35,949 bases of DNA from an uncultured Bacilli bacterium (GCA_934101115.1 CAKOPW010000013.1:1-35949), one strand, 5' to 3'. Numbered from the stretch's first letter, positions 17,278 to 26,052 are shown. Notes: a model not told the origin generated them from the letters alone. Made by a program: numbers and translations.

Positions 17278-17305
17278 TTGACAAAATCGGGGGGGGTATT
17301 ATAGA
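17278..17305 (+). promoter_or_regulatory. Promoter with a G8 tract in its spacer (possible phase switch)
   Basis: Perfect -35 TTGACA at 17278-17283. Eight G at 17289-17296 follow, then TATTATAGA. The best -10, TATTAT at 17297-17302, is only 13 bases from the -35; the weaker TATAGA at 17300-17305 is 16 bases away. Slippage in the G run would change the spacer and so promoter strength. Confidence 0.55.
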
Positions 17306-17331
17306 CTGAAAATAGTTAGGGTAGGGATAGT

Positions 17332-17769
17332 ATGAATATAGATTTTAAAATCGCGACATTAAATGATGTTGAAGAAATAGTGGATTTATGTAATGAATGT
17401 TTTAATGAAAACACGTCATATGAATTTGCAAAAACAAGTTTTAGAAAAACTTTATTTGATGAGAATCAAATATATATTAATGGTTATATGGATGATGTGC
17501 TTGTTGCTCATGTAAAAGTAACAATTATTCCAACAATGTATGAAGGAATGGAAACATATGCAATATTAAACCATGTTTGTGTTAAACCAGAATACCGTAG
17601 ACATAATATAGCAACACATATGTTAGACTTTGTTACTGAAATAGCTAAAAGTAGAAACTGTATTGCATTAGAGTTATGGAGCAAAAACTTTAGAGAAGCA
17701 GCTCATGCTTGTTATAAAAACTATGGCTTTGAAGTTGTTGATGCAAAATTCTTTTCAAAAAGTATTTAG
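17332..17769 (+). CDS. GNAT-family N-acetyltransferase
   Basis: 145 residues. A single GNAT domain with the strand-loop pattern AILNHVCVKPEYRRHNIATH, where RRHNIA stands at the acetyl-CoA pyrophosphate loop (usual Q/RxxGxG/A). It is followed by CIALELWSKNFREAAHACYKNYGFE, the usual closing block. It would transfer an acetyl group from acetyl-CoA to an amine; the target is unknown. The ATG at 17332 has GGGTAGGGA upstream. It is first in an operon with an unknown two-TM protein and an ABC exporter, behind a promoter containing a G8 tract. Confidence 0.85.
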   Translation: MNIDFKIATLNDVEEIVDLCNECFNENTSYEFAKTSFRKTLFDENQIYINGYMDDVLVAHVKVTIIPTMYEGMETYAILNHVCVKPEYRRHNIATHMLDFVTEIAKSRNCIALELWSKNFREAAHACYKNYGFEVVDAKFFSKSI

Positions 17770-17778
17770 AGGTGTTTT

Positions 17779-18972
17779 ATGAAGATAAGTAACGTTTATA
17801 TAGGTGGTTGGTTTCAAAGAACAATGTTACAACTATCGGAAATCTATGATTTCTTAAGAGAGGCAAAATCTCAACTTGCACTTGATCAAGATAAGTTAAT
17901 TGAATATCGTAAAAACTTACAAATTGGTAGAATAGATTATGGAGTTCAAGGTGAAGAATACATTGAATTTACAACTGCATTAAATATCAAAGTAAAAATA
18001 TTTGAAGATGGGTTAATTATTTTAAATAATCATAATGTAAGTGAAGATACTTTATTTGCAGATATTGATGCTTTAACAGAATATTATGAAAAAAAATTAT
18101 CTCCAGCATTCAGCTATTTATTCAGTTTAGGGGCACCAGTTCCAAAGGAACTTGCACATATTGAAACTGTTTATCCATACTTTGTTGTAACTGATAAAGC
18201 TACAAAAGAGGAAATGAATACATTATTAACAAGAACTGATAAACAAAAATATTTTGAATTTGATAATGAAAAGTATGATGTTATTAGAGGAGACGTTTAT
18301 TATTTTATTAATAATAAGAAAGCTGAAGCTGAAAATATTGAAAGATATATTGAAGAACAAATATTCATAAGAGAATTTAAGGGTCAACTACATAGATATT
18401 TAAATCTTCATAGAATTATTTGGGAAAAAATTGATAATGTTAAAGATCGTGCAAGTGTTAAAGGTGCTGATATAGTTTCATTTAATACTAAACTTGAATC
18501 ATATGCAAAAACAATAACTTTGATCGAAGGACGTATTAATCAAATGAGTACATATTTACCAACTCGTGAAAAAATTGCCAAAAGCGATAAAGAACTTGTT
18601 GAGTTTTTAAATATCTCAGGTTATAGATATGAAACTTTAAAAGATACATTAGATTATATTAAATATTTATGGAGTATGACTAAAAACTATGTTTCATCTG
18701 CTCAAAAGTTATTCAATGGTTTAAAAAGTGATGTTAGCAATAAATCTATTAACAGTTTAACATTGGTAACAAGTATGAGTGCTGGTGCATCTGTAATTGG
18801 ATTGCTTACAAAGAGTCAACCTGAGTTTACGGTATTTGGTATAGCTTACTTCTTTATATTAGCTTTAATAGTTCTTTCTTTAAACAAATTCCTAAAATTT
18901 ATTCAAAATAATAGAAGATATAAAGTTAATGATGTTGAACTTGATAAAAACATCAACTTTGATGATAAATAA
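17779..18972 (+). CDS. Unknown protein with coiled coil and two C-terminal membrane helices
   Basis: 397 residues. A mixed alpha/beta N-terminal domain (about 1-165) is followed by long charged helices (about 180-325), two membrane helices (about 326-345 and 350-370) and a short charged tail. The domain, long helix and two-TM order recalls CorA-like and RMD1/DUF155 proteins, but there is no GMN motif, so I do not call it a transporter. AGAGGTG precedes the ATG. Its stop overlaps the ABC start by one base (TAATG), so it may act with that exporter, for example as an accessory protein. Confidence 0.65.
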   Translation: MKISNVYIGGWFQRTMLQLSEIYDFLREAKSQLALDQDKLIEYRKNLQIGRIDYGVQGEEYIEFTTALNIKVKIFEDGLIILNNHNVSEDTLFADIDALTEYYEKKLSPAFSYLFSLGAPVPKELAHIETVYPYFVVTDKATKEEMNTLLTRTDKQKYFEFDNEKYDVIRGDVYYFINNKKAEAENIERYIEEQIFIREFKGQLHRYLNLHRIIWEKIDNVKDRASVKGADIVSFNTKLESYAKTITLIEGRINQMSTYLPTREKIAKSDKELVEFLNISGYRYETLKDTLDYIKYLWSMTKNYVSSAQKLFNGLKSDVSNKSINSLTLVTSMSAGASVIGLLTKSQPEFTVFGIAYFFILALIVLSLNKFLKFIQNNRRYKVNDVELDKNINFDDK

Positions 18973-20705
18973 TGAGAAGATATATTGATTCTGTAAAAAA
19001 ATTATTTGAAATGGCTAAAGGTAAAAGATTTGTTGTTATACAAATGTTTATAAGTTGTGGACTTTATAACCTATGTACTCTTTTACCTCCAATAGCTACA
19101 TCAGGAATTATTGCTGTCATATCTGACGGCAATTTTAAGGGAATTTGGGTTTATGTTTTAATGTATATAGTCTTCTATATTATGTATTTTTCATTTTTAA
19201 GATGGAATTCGGTAACATATACTAAACTTGCTGATTACTATCATATGGAAGTACAAAAACAATTATTTGATCATATTTCTAATAATGATTCCATTTTTTC
19301 TAAAATATCAAAAGGTAAAATAGTTGATACTTGTAGTGATGATATTAGATATTTAGTTGATATTGTTAATGCGGCAAGTGAAGCTTTAATGCGTATAATA
19401 CAAATCGTGATTATCTGTATTATATTTATGTATTACAATGTTTATATTGGTTTATTTGTTGTATTTATAGATTTAATCTATATTAAATTAATGAATGATA
19501 ACTCTAAAAGAGTTTCTAAATATTATGAAGGTACAAGAAAATATGAGGATAAAATAATTGATACATTAAATCAAATGTTAGTAAGTATTAAGCAAATAAA
19601 ATCATTAAATATTATGCCAAATATTAATAAAAATTTGGATAAATCAAGAAAAAAATGGCGTGATGAATATTATAATAAGAGAAAACATTTATATATTAGA
19701 TCATGTGTAATACCATATCTTGTATATATTGTTAAAATAGCTCTTTATATTGTACTTGCTTATTTAGTTGTAAATGGAGTAATGAGTATAGATAAACTTG
19801 TTTTATTGATTGGATACTTTGAATTAATTGTTACATGTACAGATAAACTTCTTTCTTATCTTCTAGAACTTAGTAATTATGAAGTAAGAGTTAATAGAAT
19901 AAAAACTATTCTTAACTATAAAGATGGAAGTGACGCTGAATTTGGTGATATCGACAATGACTACATAAATGGTCTTGTTACATTTGAAAATGTTTCTTAT
20001 GATATCAAGGGTAAACAAATTTTAAATAAAGTTTCATTTAAGGCTTATCCAAATGAAATTACTACAATTGTTGGACATTCTGGAAGTGGAAAAACAACAA
20101 TTATTAATTTATTGTATAGACTTGCAAGAATTAATAAAGGTTCAATATATATTGATAATGAAAATATATATAGCTATACAAAGAAAGTTTATGCTTCTAA
20201 TGTGTCAGGAGTGTTTCAAAAATCATTCGTTTTTAACATGAGTATTCGTGAAAATTTAGGTTTAGTGGATAACAATTTAGAACATCAAATTGATGCTTGT
20301 AAAAGAGTAGGTATCCATGATTATATTTCTAAATTGCCTAAAGGATATAATACAGTTATTAATGAAGAAAATCATTTGTTTACTGAAGGTCAAATACAAC
20401 TTTTAGCAATTGCTCGTGCTTTATTAACCAAAGCTGAAATATTGTTGTTTGATGAGGTAACAAGTAATATTGATCAAGCATATACAAGTGAAATTGGTCT
20501 TGTTTTAAGAGATTTAAAAGCTGATCATACTATACTTATGATTACTCACAAACCAGAGATGATGGAACTTGCTGATAAGGTAATTGTTCTAGATAAAGGT
20601 AAAATTATCTGTAAAGGGAAAAATGATGATGTATATGAAAAATGTGCATTATATCGTGATTTACGAAACAGAACATTTGCTAGTATTAGTAAAAATGATG
20701 ATTAA
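18972..20705 (+). CDS. ABC half-transporter with a degenerate signature motif
   Basis: 577 residues with six membrane helices and an ATPase domain. Walker A (GHSGSGKTT), the glutamate after Walker B (EILLFDEVTSNID) and the H-loop (MITHKPEMM) are intact. The signature, normally LSGGQ, reads FTEGQ, and the next residues are IQLL instead of KQRI or KQQL. It is a paralogue of the catalytic half at 2402-4111; the blocks VYASNV, IHDYI-like and THKPE are shared. No partner with an intact signature is encoded next to it. It may form an inefficient homodimer or pair with the half at 4104-5846. It is coupled to the upstream two-TM protein, and the operon ends at a terminator. Confidence 0.85.
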   Translation: MRRYIDSVKKLFEMAKGKRFVVIQMFISCGLYNLCTLLPPIATSGIIAVISDGNFKGIWVYVLMYIVFYIMYFSFLRWNSVTYTKLADYYHMEVQKQLFDHISNNDSIFSKISKGKIVDTCSDDIRYLVDIVNAASEALMRIIQIVIICIIFMYYNVYIGLFVVFIDLIYIKLMNDNSKRVSKYYEGTRKYEDKIIDTLNQMLVSIKQIKSLNIMPNINKNLDKSRKKWRDEYYNKRKHLYIRSCVIPYLVYIVKIALYIVLAYLVVNGVMSIDKLVLLIGYFELIVTCTDKLLSYLLELSNYEVRVNRIKTILNYKDGSDAEFGDIDNDYINGLVTFENVSYDIKGKQILNKVSFKAYPNEITTIVGHSGSGKTTIINLLYRLARINKGSIYIDNENIYSYTKKVYASNVSGVFQKSFVFNMSIRENLGLVDNNLEHQIDACKRVGIHDYISKLPKGYNTVINEENHLFTEGQIQLLAIARALLTKAEILLFDEVTSNIDQAYTSEIGLVLRDLKADHTILMITHKPEMMELADKVIVLDKGKIICKGKNDDVYEKCALYRDLRNRTFASISKNDD

Positions 20706-20726
20706 GAGTTTTTTAACTCTTTTTTG
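20704..20726 (+). terminator. Terminator of the GNAT/ABC operon
   Basis: Stem AAGAGTT / AACTCTT with loop TTTT and a T run. The stem begins at the stop codon of the ABC gene. Confidence 0.8.
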
Positions 20727-20727
20727 T

Positions 20728-20756
20728 TTGCTTAGATACTTAAAAGATAGTATACT
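20728..20756 (+). promoter_or_regulatory. Sigma-A-type promoter of the glycan operon
   Basis: TTGCTT at 20728-20733, a 17-base spacer and TATACT at 20751-20756. The -10 lies in a ten-base palindrome, TAGTATACTA (20748-20757). Confidence 0.6.
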
Positions 20757-20779
20757 AAACTTATGAATTGGGTGAAAAC

Positions 20780-22612
20780 ATGAAAAAGACTTTAAAGAAC
20801 ATCGGTTTTTCAATATGTGCAGCATTTGCTTTATTTATTAGCATTGCTTCATTTAAAAGTTTAGATTTAAATAAGTTGAGTCTTCTTTATAAAACTAATG
20901 TTTTTGGAATGATGATTATATTTGCTTTAGTTATAAGAGTTTTATCTAAAGATAATGTAAATATCAATAAATCAAAGCAAGTTTTATGTTTCTTGTTTAC
21001 ATGTTTTATGATTATTGGAGAGTGTGCATCAAGTACAGGTAATATAATGCTTATATTTAACAATCCAGCAACAATAGCTATAACTTTATTAAAGTCAATT
21101 GGTTATTATACTATTTTTAAGATATGTTTTTATTATTTAGATTTATTTTTAAATAGTTTTAAAAATAAAGAGATGAAAATTAAAAATGCTAAATTATCTA
21201 AATTTTTTGTGTTTTTTGAGGAAAAACCATTTCTTTCATCCTTTATAGTAATTCTTTTATTTTTTAGTATTTATATTATAGCTTTTTATCCAATTGTGTT
21301 ATCTCCAGATCCATCGAATCAAATACTTCAATATTATAATGTTAGAACTAAATATGCTGATTGGGCAATACTTAGAAATGAAAATGTATTTATGACTAAT
21401 CATCATCCCGTAATGCAAACATTTTTAATCGGTTGGTGTATTGATTTTGGTAGAATGATTTTAAATGATAATTTTGGATTATTTATTTATACAATGATTC
21501 AAACTCTTATCTATGTGTCAACGCTTGCATATACAATTAAGTTTTTAAAGAATAATGGAGTATCTTTAAAACTAAGATTTGTTCTTTTACTTATATACTC
21601 TTTAGTTCCTCATTATGCGTTTTATACAGTGTCTGCTGTTAAAGATACATTGTATACAGCGTTTATGATATGGCTTATTTTGTTTATGCTTGATGTTGTT
21701 AGAAACTATAAAGATAAAAGTATTGATTTTAAATATATATTGTTTATAACTTTAATGGTTACTTTGATGAGTTTGATGAGACATAATGGGTTATATATTG
21801 CAGTAATTTCATTTATTGCTTTAATTATTTATAGTAGAAAAAATGCTTCTAAATTATTTTTATCATTATTCTTATTTACAGGAATTGTTGTTGGCTTTAA
21901 TAAAGTACTTATTCCATATTTAGGTATAGCTGATGCAAGTATCAGAGAAACTCTATCGGTACCTTTTCAACAAACTGCTAGACTTGCAAAATATCATGAT
22001 GAAGCAATAAGTGATGAAGATAAGAAAATAATTGATAAAGTTTTAAATTATGATACTTTAGCAAGTAGATACAATCCAAGGCTTGCAGATGATGTAAAAA
22101 ATGAATTCAATAAATATACAACAAAAGAGGAATTAAAAGATTATTTTAAAGTTTGGTTTAAGTATTTATTTAAGTATCCAATTACTTATATCAATGCAAC
22201 TATAGATAATACATATGGTTATATCTATCCAAATCAACATTATTGGTATGTATATGATACATATGATAAAAGAGTAGTTAAGGCTAATGTTGTTGATTAC
22301 CACTTCAATAAGTCTACTAAGTTTATGAGAGATTCCCTTGTTTTCTACGAGAGTGTATTCCCTTATTTACCAGGTATAGGTTTAATTAGTTCAATTGGTT
22401 TTTCAACATGGATAGTTCTTATTTTAAGTGTTTATGTAAAGAAGAAAAAGTATTTAATTGCTTATATTCCACTTTATTTATCTATTCTTATTTGCTTTAT
22501 ATCACCAGCAAATACATATTTTAGATATGCAATGCCATATATGTTTATATTACCAACATTAATAATTTTAAATATTCAAGAGTATAGGAGTGAAAAAAAT
22601 GAAAAAAAATGA
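20780..22612 (+). CDS. DUF6020-like multi-spanning membrane protein (GT-C-like)
   Basis: 610 residues with a dozen or more membrane helices. The first external loop after the YPIVLSPDPSNQI block carries an acidic residue and is followed by FMTNHHPVMQTFLIGW. This YPG/S-D-Q and HHP pattern is typical of DUF6020 and YfhO-like GT-C proteins, which are thought to use lipid-linked sugars on the outer membrane face. A long soluble stretch (about 390-500) sits between the last helix groups. The ATG at 20780 follows GGGTGA; a TTG upstream overlaps that site. The next gene, a lipid-sugar type glycosyltransferase, overlaps it, which supports a shared role in surface glycan building. Confidence 0.7.
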   Translation: MKKTLKNIGFSICAAFALFISIASFKSLDLNKLSLLYKTNVFGMMIIFALVIRVLSKDNVNINKSKQVLCFLFTCFMIIGECASSTGNIMLIFNNPATIAITLLKSIGYYTIFKICFYYLDLFLNSFKNKEMKIKNAKLSKFFVFFEEKPFLSSFIVILLFFSIYIIAFYPIVLSPDPSNQILQYYNVRTKYADWAILRNENVFMTNHHPVMQTFLIGWCIDFGRMILNDNFGLFIYTMIQTLIYVSTLAYTIKFLKNNGVSLKLRFVLLLIYSLVPHYAFYTVSAVKDTLYTAFMIWLILFMLDVVRNYKDKSIDFKYILFITLMVTLMSLMRHNGLYIAVISFIALIIYSRKNASKLFLSLFLFTGIVVGFNKVLIPYLGIADASIRETLSVPFQQTARLAKYHDEAISDEDKKIIDKVLNYDTLASRYNPRLADDVKNEFNKYTTKEELKDYFKVWFKYLFKYPITYINATIDNTYGYIYPNQHYWYVYDTYDKRVVKANVVDYHFNKSTKFMRDSLVFYESVFPYLPGIGLISSIGFSTWIVLILSVYVKKKKYLIAYIPLYLSILICFISPANTYFRYAMPYMFILPTLIILNIQEYRSEKNEKK

Positions 22613-23531
22613 AGAAAAGAAAATTGCTGTATTAATACCATGTTATAATGAAGCCAAAACAATTGAAAAAGTTATACATGATTATAAAAAAGTATTGCCT
22701 GAGGCAACTATATATGTTTATGATAATAATTCGAGTGATGGAACAGATGAAATTGCTAGAAGTGCTGGAGCAGAAGTTGTTTATGAATATCGCCAAGGCA
22801 AAGGTAACGTTATTAGAAGCATGTTCAGAGATATTGATGCTGATTGTTATTTAATGATTGATGGAGATGATACATATCCAGCAGAAAATGCTCGTGAAAT
22901 GTGCGATTTAGTTTTAAATGGTCGTGCTGATATGGTTATCGGAGATAGACTTTCAAGTACATATTTTGAAGAAAACAAAAGACCATTTCATAACTTTGGA
23001 AATAGAATTGTAAGATTTTTAATTAATAAAATATTTAAAAATAATGTTAAAGATGTAATGACGGGATATCGTGCATTTTCTTATGACTTTGTTAAAAATT
23101 TTCCAGTTTTATCTAAAGGATTTGAAATAGAAACCGAAATGACTATTCATGCTGTAGATAAAAACTTTAAATTAGTTGAAATACCAGTTCAATATCGCGA
23201 TAGACCAGAAGGAAGTGTATCTAAACTTAATACTTATTCAGATGGTTTAAAAGTTCTTAAAACAATAGGTACTTTATTTAAAGAATATCGTCCTGCATTA
23301 TTTTTTAACATCTTTGCTGTACTTTTCTTAATTATCGGAGTTATTTTAGCAGTGCCTGTATTTGTTGAATATTTTAAAACAGGTTTAGTATTAAAATTTC
23401 CAAGTTTAATATTTGCTTGTTTCTTAATTACTTTAGCACTTCTTTTATGGATTGCTGGAATAATTTTACAAGTAATAGTAAAAAAAGATAAGCAAATGTA
23501 TGAGCTTATGTTCATTAGAAATAAAAAATAG
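22599..23531 (+). CDS. Family 2 glycosyltransferase, polyprenyl-phosphate sugar synthase type
   Basis: 310 residues. The GT-A domain begins with VLIPCYNEAKTIEKVI and NNSSDGT and has DGDDTYP (Asp88 to Asp90 is the metal-binding DxD). FEIETEMTIHA and PVQYRDRPEGSVSK are typical of DPM1/GtrB-like enzymes that put a sugar on undecaprenyl phosphate. Two membrane helices close the protein (about 230-255 and 265-290). It would make a lipid-linked sugar for the DUF6020 protein or for the GtrA protein at 12283. The ATG at 22599 has AGGAGTG upstream and overlaps the previous gene by 14 bases. Confidence 0.88.
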   Translation: MKKNEEKKIAVLIPCYNEAKTIEKVIHDYKKVLPEATIYVYDNNSSDGTDEIARSAGAEVVYEYRQGKGNVIRSMFRDIDADCYLMIDGDDTYPAENAREMCDLVLNGRADMVIGDRLSSTYFEENKRPFHNFGNRIVRFLINKIFKNNVKDVMTGYRAFSYDFVKNFPVLSKGFEIETEMTIHAVDKNFKLVEIPVQYRDRPEGSVSKLNTYSDGLKVLKTIGTLFKEYRPALFFNIFAVLFLIIGVILAVPVFVEYFKTGLVLKFPSLIFACFLITLALLLWIAGIILQVIVKKDKQMYELMFIRNKK

Positions 23532-23556
23532 TTCACACTAGAATGTGAACTATTTT
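23525..23556. terminator. Strong bidirectional terminator
   Basis: Thirteen-base perfect arms, AAAATAGTTCACA and TGTGAACTATTTT, with loop CTAGAA. It ends the glycosyltransferase gene and the minus-strand gene that stops at 23556. Confidence 0.9.
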
Positions 23557-24095
23557 TATCTTGGTAAATTATTATGAGTTTCTAAATCCCTTGGCTGAAT
23601 TGGATTTTCTGAAGTGATGCTTGGAAAATCAAATGGTTCAAAAAGTTGATCAACATTTTGAGTTGGATAAACAGTTTCGCGTTTTTCTTCTTGAAGATCA
23701 TCTAATAAAGCTTGAGTTTCATCAGTTGACATTTGCTCATCTTCAATATCAAAAATCGGTTTATCTTCATCAATATTTTTTATTTCTTCTGGATCAATTC
23801 CAAGTCTTTGGCAGTTAAGTCTATCAATGAAATCACGTAAACTGTATTTGTTACCATCAGCTAGCTTATTATATGTTTTTTGAATTTCATCAATGCATTC
23901 TGCATATCTTTTGCGATCGTCTTCTTTAGTTTCGTCTAACTTTTCTATTTCTCTTCTTAAATCCTCAAGTTCTAATCTTAAATTTTCAAGTGATATTTTG
24001 CACCCAGCTATGCCACCACGATATGATTCCCATGCTTTTTTCATAATTGCATCCATTAATAAATTTGTATCAAAGTAAATTTTTGGTAATTCCAT
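23556..24095 (-). CDS. Unknown acidic coiled-coil protein
   Basis: 179 residues. The N-terminus, ELPKIYFDTNLLMDAIMKKAWE, looks like the first strand of a PIN domain, but the rest does not continue that fold. Residues about 33-75 form a charged coiled coil (LENLRLELEDLRREIEKLDE). The C-terminal 70 residues are acidic, Pro-rich and likely disordered. No membrane helix or signal is seen. AGGTGAG lies before the ATG at 24095. I do not recognise a family. It is transcribed alone, divergent from the unknown gene group that starts at 24215. Confidence 0.65.
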   Translation of the reverse strand: MELPKIYFDTNLLMDAIMKKAWESYRGGIAGCKISLENLRLELEDLRREIEKLDETKEDDRKRYAECIDEIQKTYNKLADGNKYSLRDFIDRLNCQRLGIDPEEIKNIDEDKPIFDIEDEQMSTDETQALLDDLQEEKRETVYPTQNVDQLFEPFDFPSITSENPIQPRDLETHNNLPR

Positions 24096-24195
24096 AATCT
24101 CACCTATCCTAATGTAATTATAGCAATATTTTTTGTATTATTCAATGTAAAATAATTGTATTTTTATTATAAAATACGTGTGTTTATGCTAAACT

Positions 24196-24201
24196 TATAA
24201 T
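24196..24201 (+). promoter_or_regulatory. -10 element before the small acidic ORF
   Basis: TATAAT, just upstream of GGAGGT at about 24202-24207 and the ATG at 24215. No clear -35 is seen. The overlap of -10 and ribosome site leaves little leader, so the real transcription start may lie further up. Confidence 0.3.
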
Positions 24202-24214
24202 GGAGGTTGATAAC

Positions 24215-24325
24215 ATGGAAGAGTTAAAAGAAGAACTTGAACTTTTAGAAGAGTTGGATGAAATCATTGCAACCATAGAAGAAGATGACAAAAAGGATGA
24301 TGATCAAAATGGAAAAGGTGAGTAA
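24215..24325 (+). CDS. Small acidic 36-residue protein
   Basis: Reads from ATG at 24215 to TAA at 24323-24325, behind a strong GGAGGTTGATAAC ribosome site. The product starts MEELKEELELLEELDEII and ends in an Asp/Lys-rich tail. It is a highly charged helix with no recognised family. Its end overlaps the start of the next gene by 17 bases, so it may be a leader whose translation feeds into the 478-residue protein. The good ribosome site and the lack of one for the next gene are the main support. Confidence 0.55.
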   Translation: MEELKEELELLEELDEIIATIEEDDKKDDDQNGKGE

Positions 24326-25745
24326 TCAAGTAAATTTAGAATTAGAAGATTTCAAACATTTAGTGGGTGATTTGGCCAAGTATAAAGATAGCTCAGAAAT
24401 TGACCCTGAAACAAAAAAAGTAATTCAAGATCTTTCAATAACTTTACGTTACCAACTAGAATTTGATCTTATGCAAAAGTTAGTCTCTGAAAGTACTTCA
24501 TTACAAGAAACAGAAGAATTACTAAAGAATATGATTGATAAAGTAACTCTTTATAAGAATTTGTTACTTGATGAGCATGCTAAAACAGGCAGTGTGGAAA
24601 TGAATATTCGTACTAAAATAAAACTAAGAGCATTGGAAAAGAGTTTAGGAAGATTAGAACTTTTAAATGAAACTGTTAAAACTAGAAACTTTAATTCTTA
24701 TGTTGTTGCAATGAATAATCGAGTAACTAGTACTAAACAACTTATATCAATTATTAAACGTGTATTAACTGATGGATATGATAGTTATTTTTCAACTGAT
24801 TTATTTAAAGGTGATGTTGTTGATGAAAATATAATGACAATAATATATTCAATAATAAAAGATAAAGATTTATTTTTAGAGTTAAAAGACTACGTTGATG
24901 AAGAAAATAGAATCAACCAAATGAAAGCTAAAAATGTTCAAGAACAACAATGCTATGAAGTTTTAAAACAAAGTGCAAATTACACAACATTTTTAAAAAG
25001 ATATATTACTCTTTCAGCTAAACTTGATGAATTTGCAGATGTAGAAAAAGAGTTAAAAGATTCTTTGAAAGAAGATTATGCTGATAGAGAAGAAATGTTG
25101 AATCAAACTTATTCAAGAGCTTTGTATAAAGCTCCATTGAGAAAATTGGAAAGAAGTATATATGAAAAAGAAGAGCAATTGAGAAAGATAGGTCTACAAA
25201 GAAAAGAACTAGAAACAGCGGAACAAAAGTTAAGAGCTGCTGGATTTGGAGACGTACTTGATGCTTTTCAGTCTAAAATTGCTTCTGCCGATAGTGTATA
25301 TGAAAAATTTGCGATATATCTTAAGTCAAAATCAAATTCAGATACTTTTGACATAGAAAGATTTTTAAAATCATTTGAAGAAAGAATATTTATGAATGAA
25401 AGACAAATAGGTATTTCAGAACGTAAACTAGAGGCATCGTTAGTAACAAAGTATCCGCTTGCTAGAAGATTGATTACGGAGTACCATGATGATACAAAAA
25501 AAATAGTGGATTTGTTTAGCTCAGACGATGACATGACAAAAATGGTAGCATTTTATGTCTTAGATTTATTGTGTACTTCAAAGAAATTTGATATTGACGA
25601 ACTAAATGATAGCTTCCCTTATTCAAAAGAACTTCAAGAAATTACAACTAAGATGGAAGAAAGTTTATCAAACGACATTGATAGAATTCAAGAAGAAGCC
25701 AAAAAAGTTGAAATTGATGCTGATCGCGCAATGAAAGTTTCATAA
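24309..25745 (+). CDS. Unknown long helical (coiled-coil) protein
   Basis: 478 residues, almost all predicted helix. Charged heptad-like stretches lie around residues 60-110, 220-330 and 440-470 (for example YEKEEQLRKIGLQRKELETA). No membrane segment, signal or catalytic motif is visible. The start is uncertain: I use the ATG at 24309, but ATGs at 24285-24300 are possible. There is no good ribosome site, so translation is probably coupled to the small acidic ORF it overlaps. I do not recognise a family; TelA-like long helical proteins are one weak alternative. Confidence 0.6.
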   Translation: MEKVSNQVNLELEDFKHLVGDLAKYKDSSEIDPETKKVIQDLSITLRYQLEFDLMQKLVSESTSLQETEELLKNMIDKVTLYKNLLLDEHAKTGSVEMNIRTKIKLRALEKSLGRLELLNETVKTRNFNSYVVAMNNRVTSTKQLISIIKRVLTDGYDSYFSTDLFKGDVVDENIMTIIYSIIKDKDLFLELKDYVDEENRINQMKAKNVQEQQCYEVLKQSANYTTFLKRYITLSAKLDEFADVEKELKDSLKEDYADREEMLNQTYSRALYKAPLRKLERSIYEKEEQLRKIGLQRKELETAEQKLRAAGFGDVLDAFQSKIASADSVYEKFAIYLKSKSNSDTFDIERFLKSFEERIFMNERQIGISERKLEASLVTKYPLARRLITEYHDDTKKIVDLFSSDDDMTKMVAFYVLDLLCTSKKFDIDELNDSFPYSKELQEITTKMEESLSNDIDRIQEEAKKVEIDADRAMKVS

Positions 25746-25772
25746 ATTTTACTTACTAAATATTTTTTTAAA

Positions 25773-25781
25773 TGTTATAAT
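25773..25781 (+). promoter_or_regulatory. Extended -10 promoter of the alpha-CTD-like gene
   Basis: TGTTATAAT, with a weak -35 (TTACTA) 17 bases before the TATAAT. GAGGT follows and the ATG is at 25802. Confidence 0.45.
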
Positions 25782-25801
25782 TATCATTGAGGTTAGATAA
25801 A

Positions 25802-26023
25802 ATGAAAAGAGCAAATAAATATATTGATAAAGAGATATCAATATTAGAACTTGATGATGAGATTAATAAAATACTCGTTGAAAATCAAATAAAAACCGTA
25901 AATGATTTATGGATAAAAACAAAAAAAGATTTAAAAAGTTATGGTTTGACTGATAAAGACATAAAGTATATTTCAATAAAATTACAATTACTAGGCTTAG
26001 ATTTAAATAAGAAAATGTACTAA
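25802..26023 (+). CDS. Stand-alone RNA polymerase alpha-CTD-like small protein
   Basis: 73 residues. The pattern SILELDDEINKILVENQIKT, VNDLWIKTKKDLKSYGLTDK and then IKLQLLGLDL matches the C-terminal domain of RpoA (helix pair, IxTVxDL, DL at the helix start, closing GLxL), a SAM/helix-hairpin-like fold that in RpoA contacts DNA and activators. There is no RpoA N-terminal domain. It has its own extended -10 promoter and a terminator, so it is a single-gene unit. Its role is unknown; a DNA-binding or protein-contact module is likely. The ATG at 25802 follows GAGGT. Confidence 0.55.
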   Translation: MKRANKYIDKEISILELDDEINKILVENQIKTVNDLWIKTKKDLKSYGLTDKDIKYISIKLQLLGLDLNKKMY

Positions 26024-26050
26024 TTTGTGTGTACTTTCTTATTTTTTTTT
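26008..26050 (+). terminator. Terminator of the alpha-CTD-like gene
   Basis: TAAGAAAATGTAC and GTACTTTCTTA pair with a two-base bulge, followed by nine T. The stem covers the last codons of the gene. Confidence 0.65.
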
Positions 26051-26052
26051 GC

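Noticed and set aside
17779..18972. CorA magnesium transporter for the 397-residue protein
   Set aside because: Two C-terminal membrane helices fit, but the GMN motif needed for CorA is missing.
23556..24095. PIN-domain toxin call for the 179-residue protein
   Set aside because: Only the first strand (YFDTNLLMD) fits; the rest is coiled coil and disordered, and the further PIN acidic residues are not seen in order.
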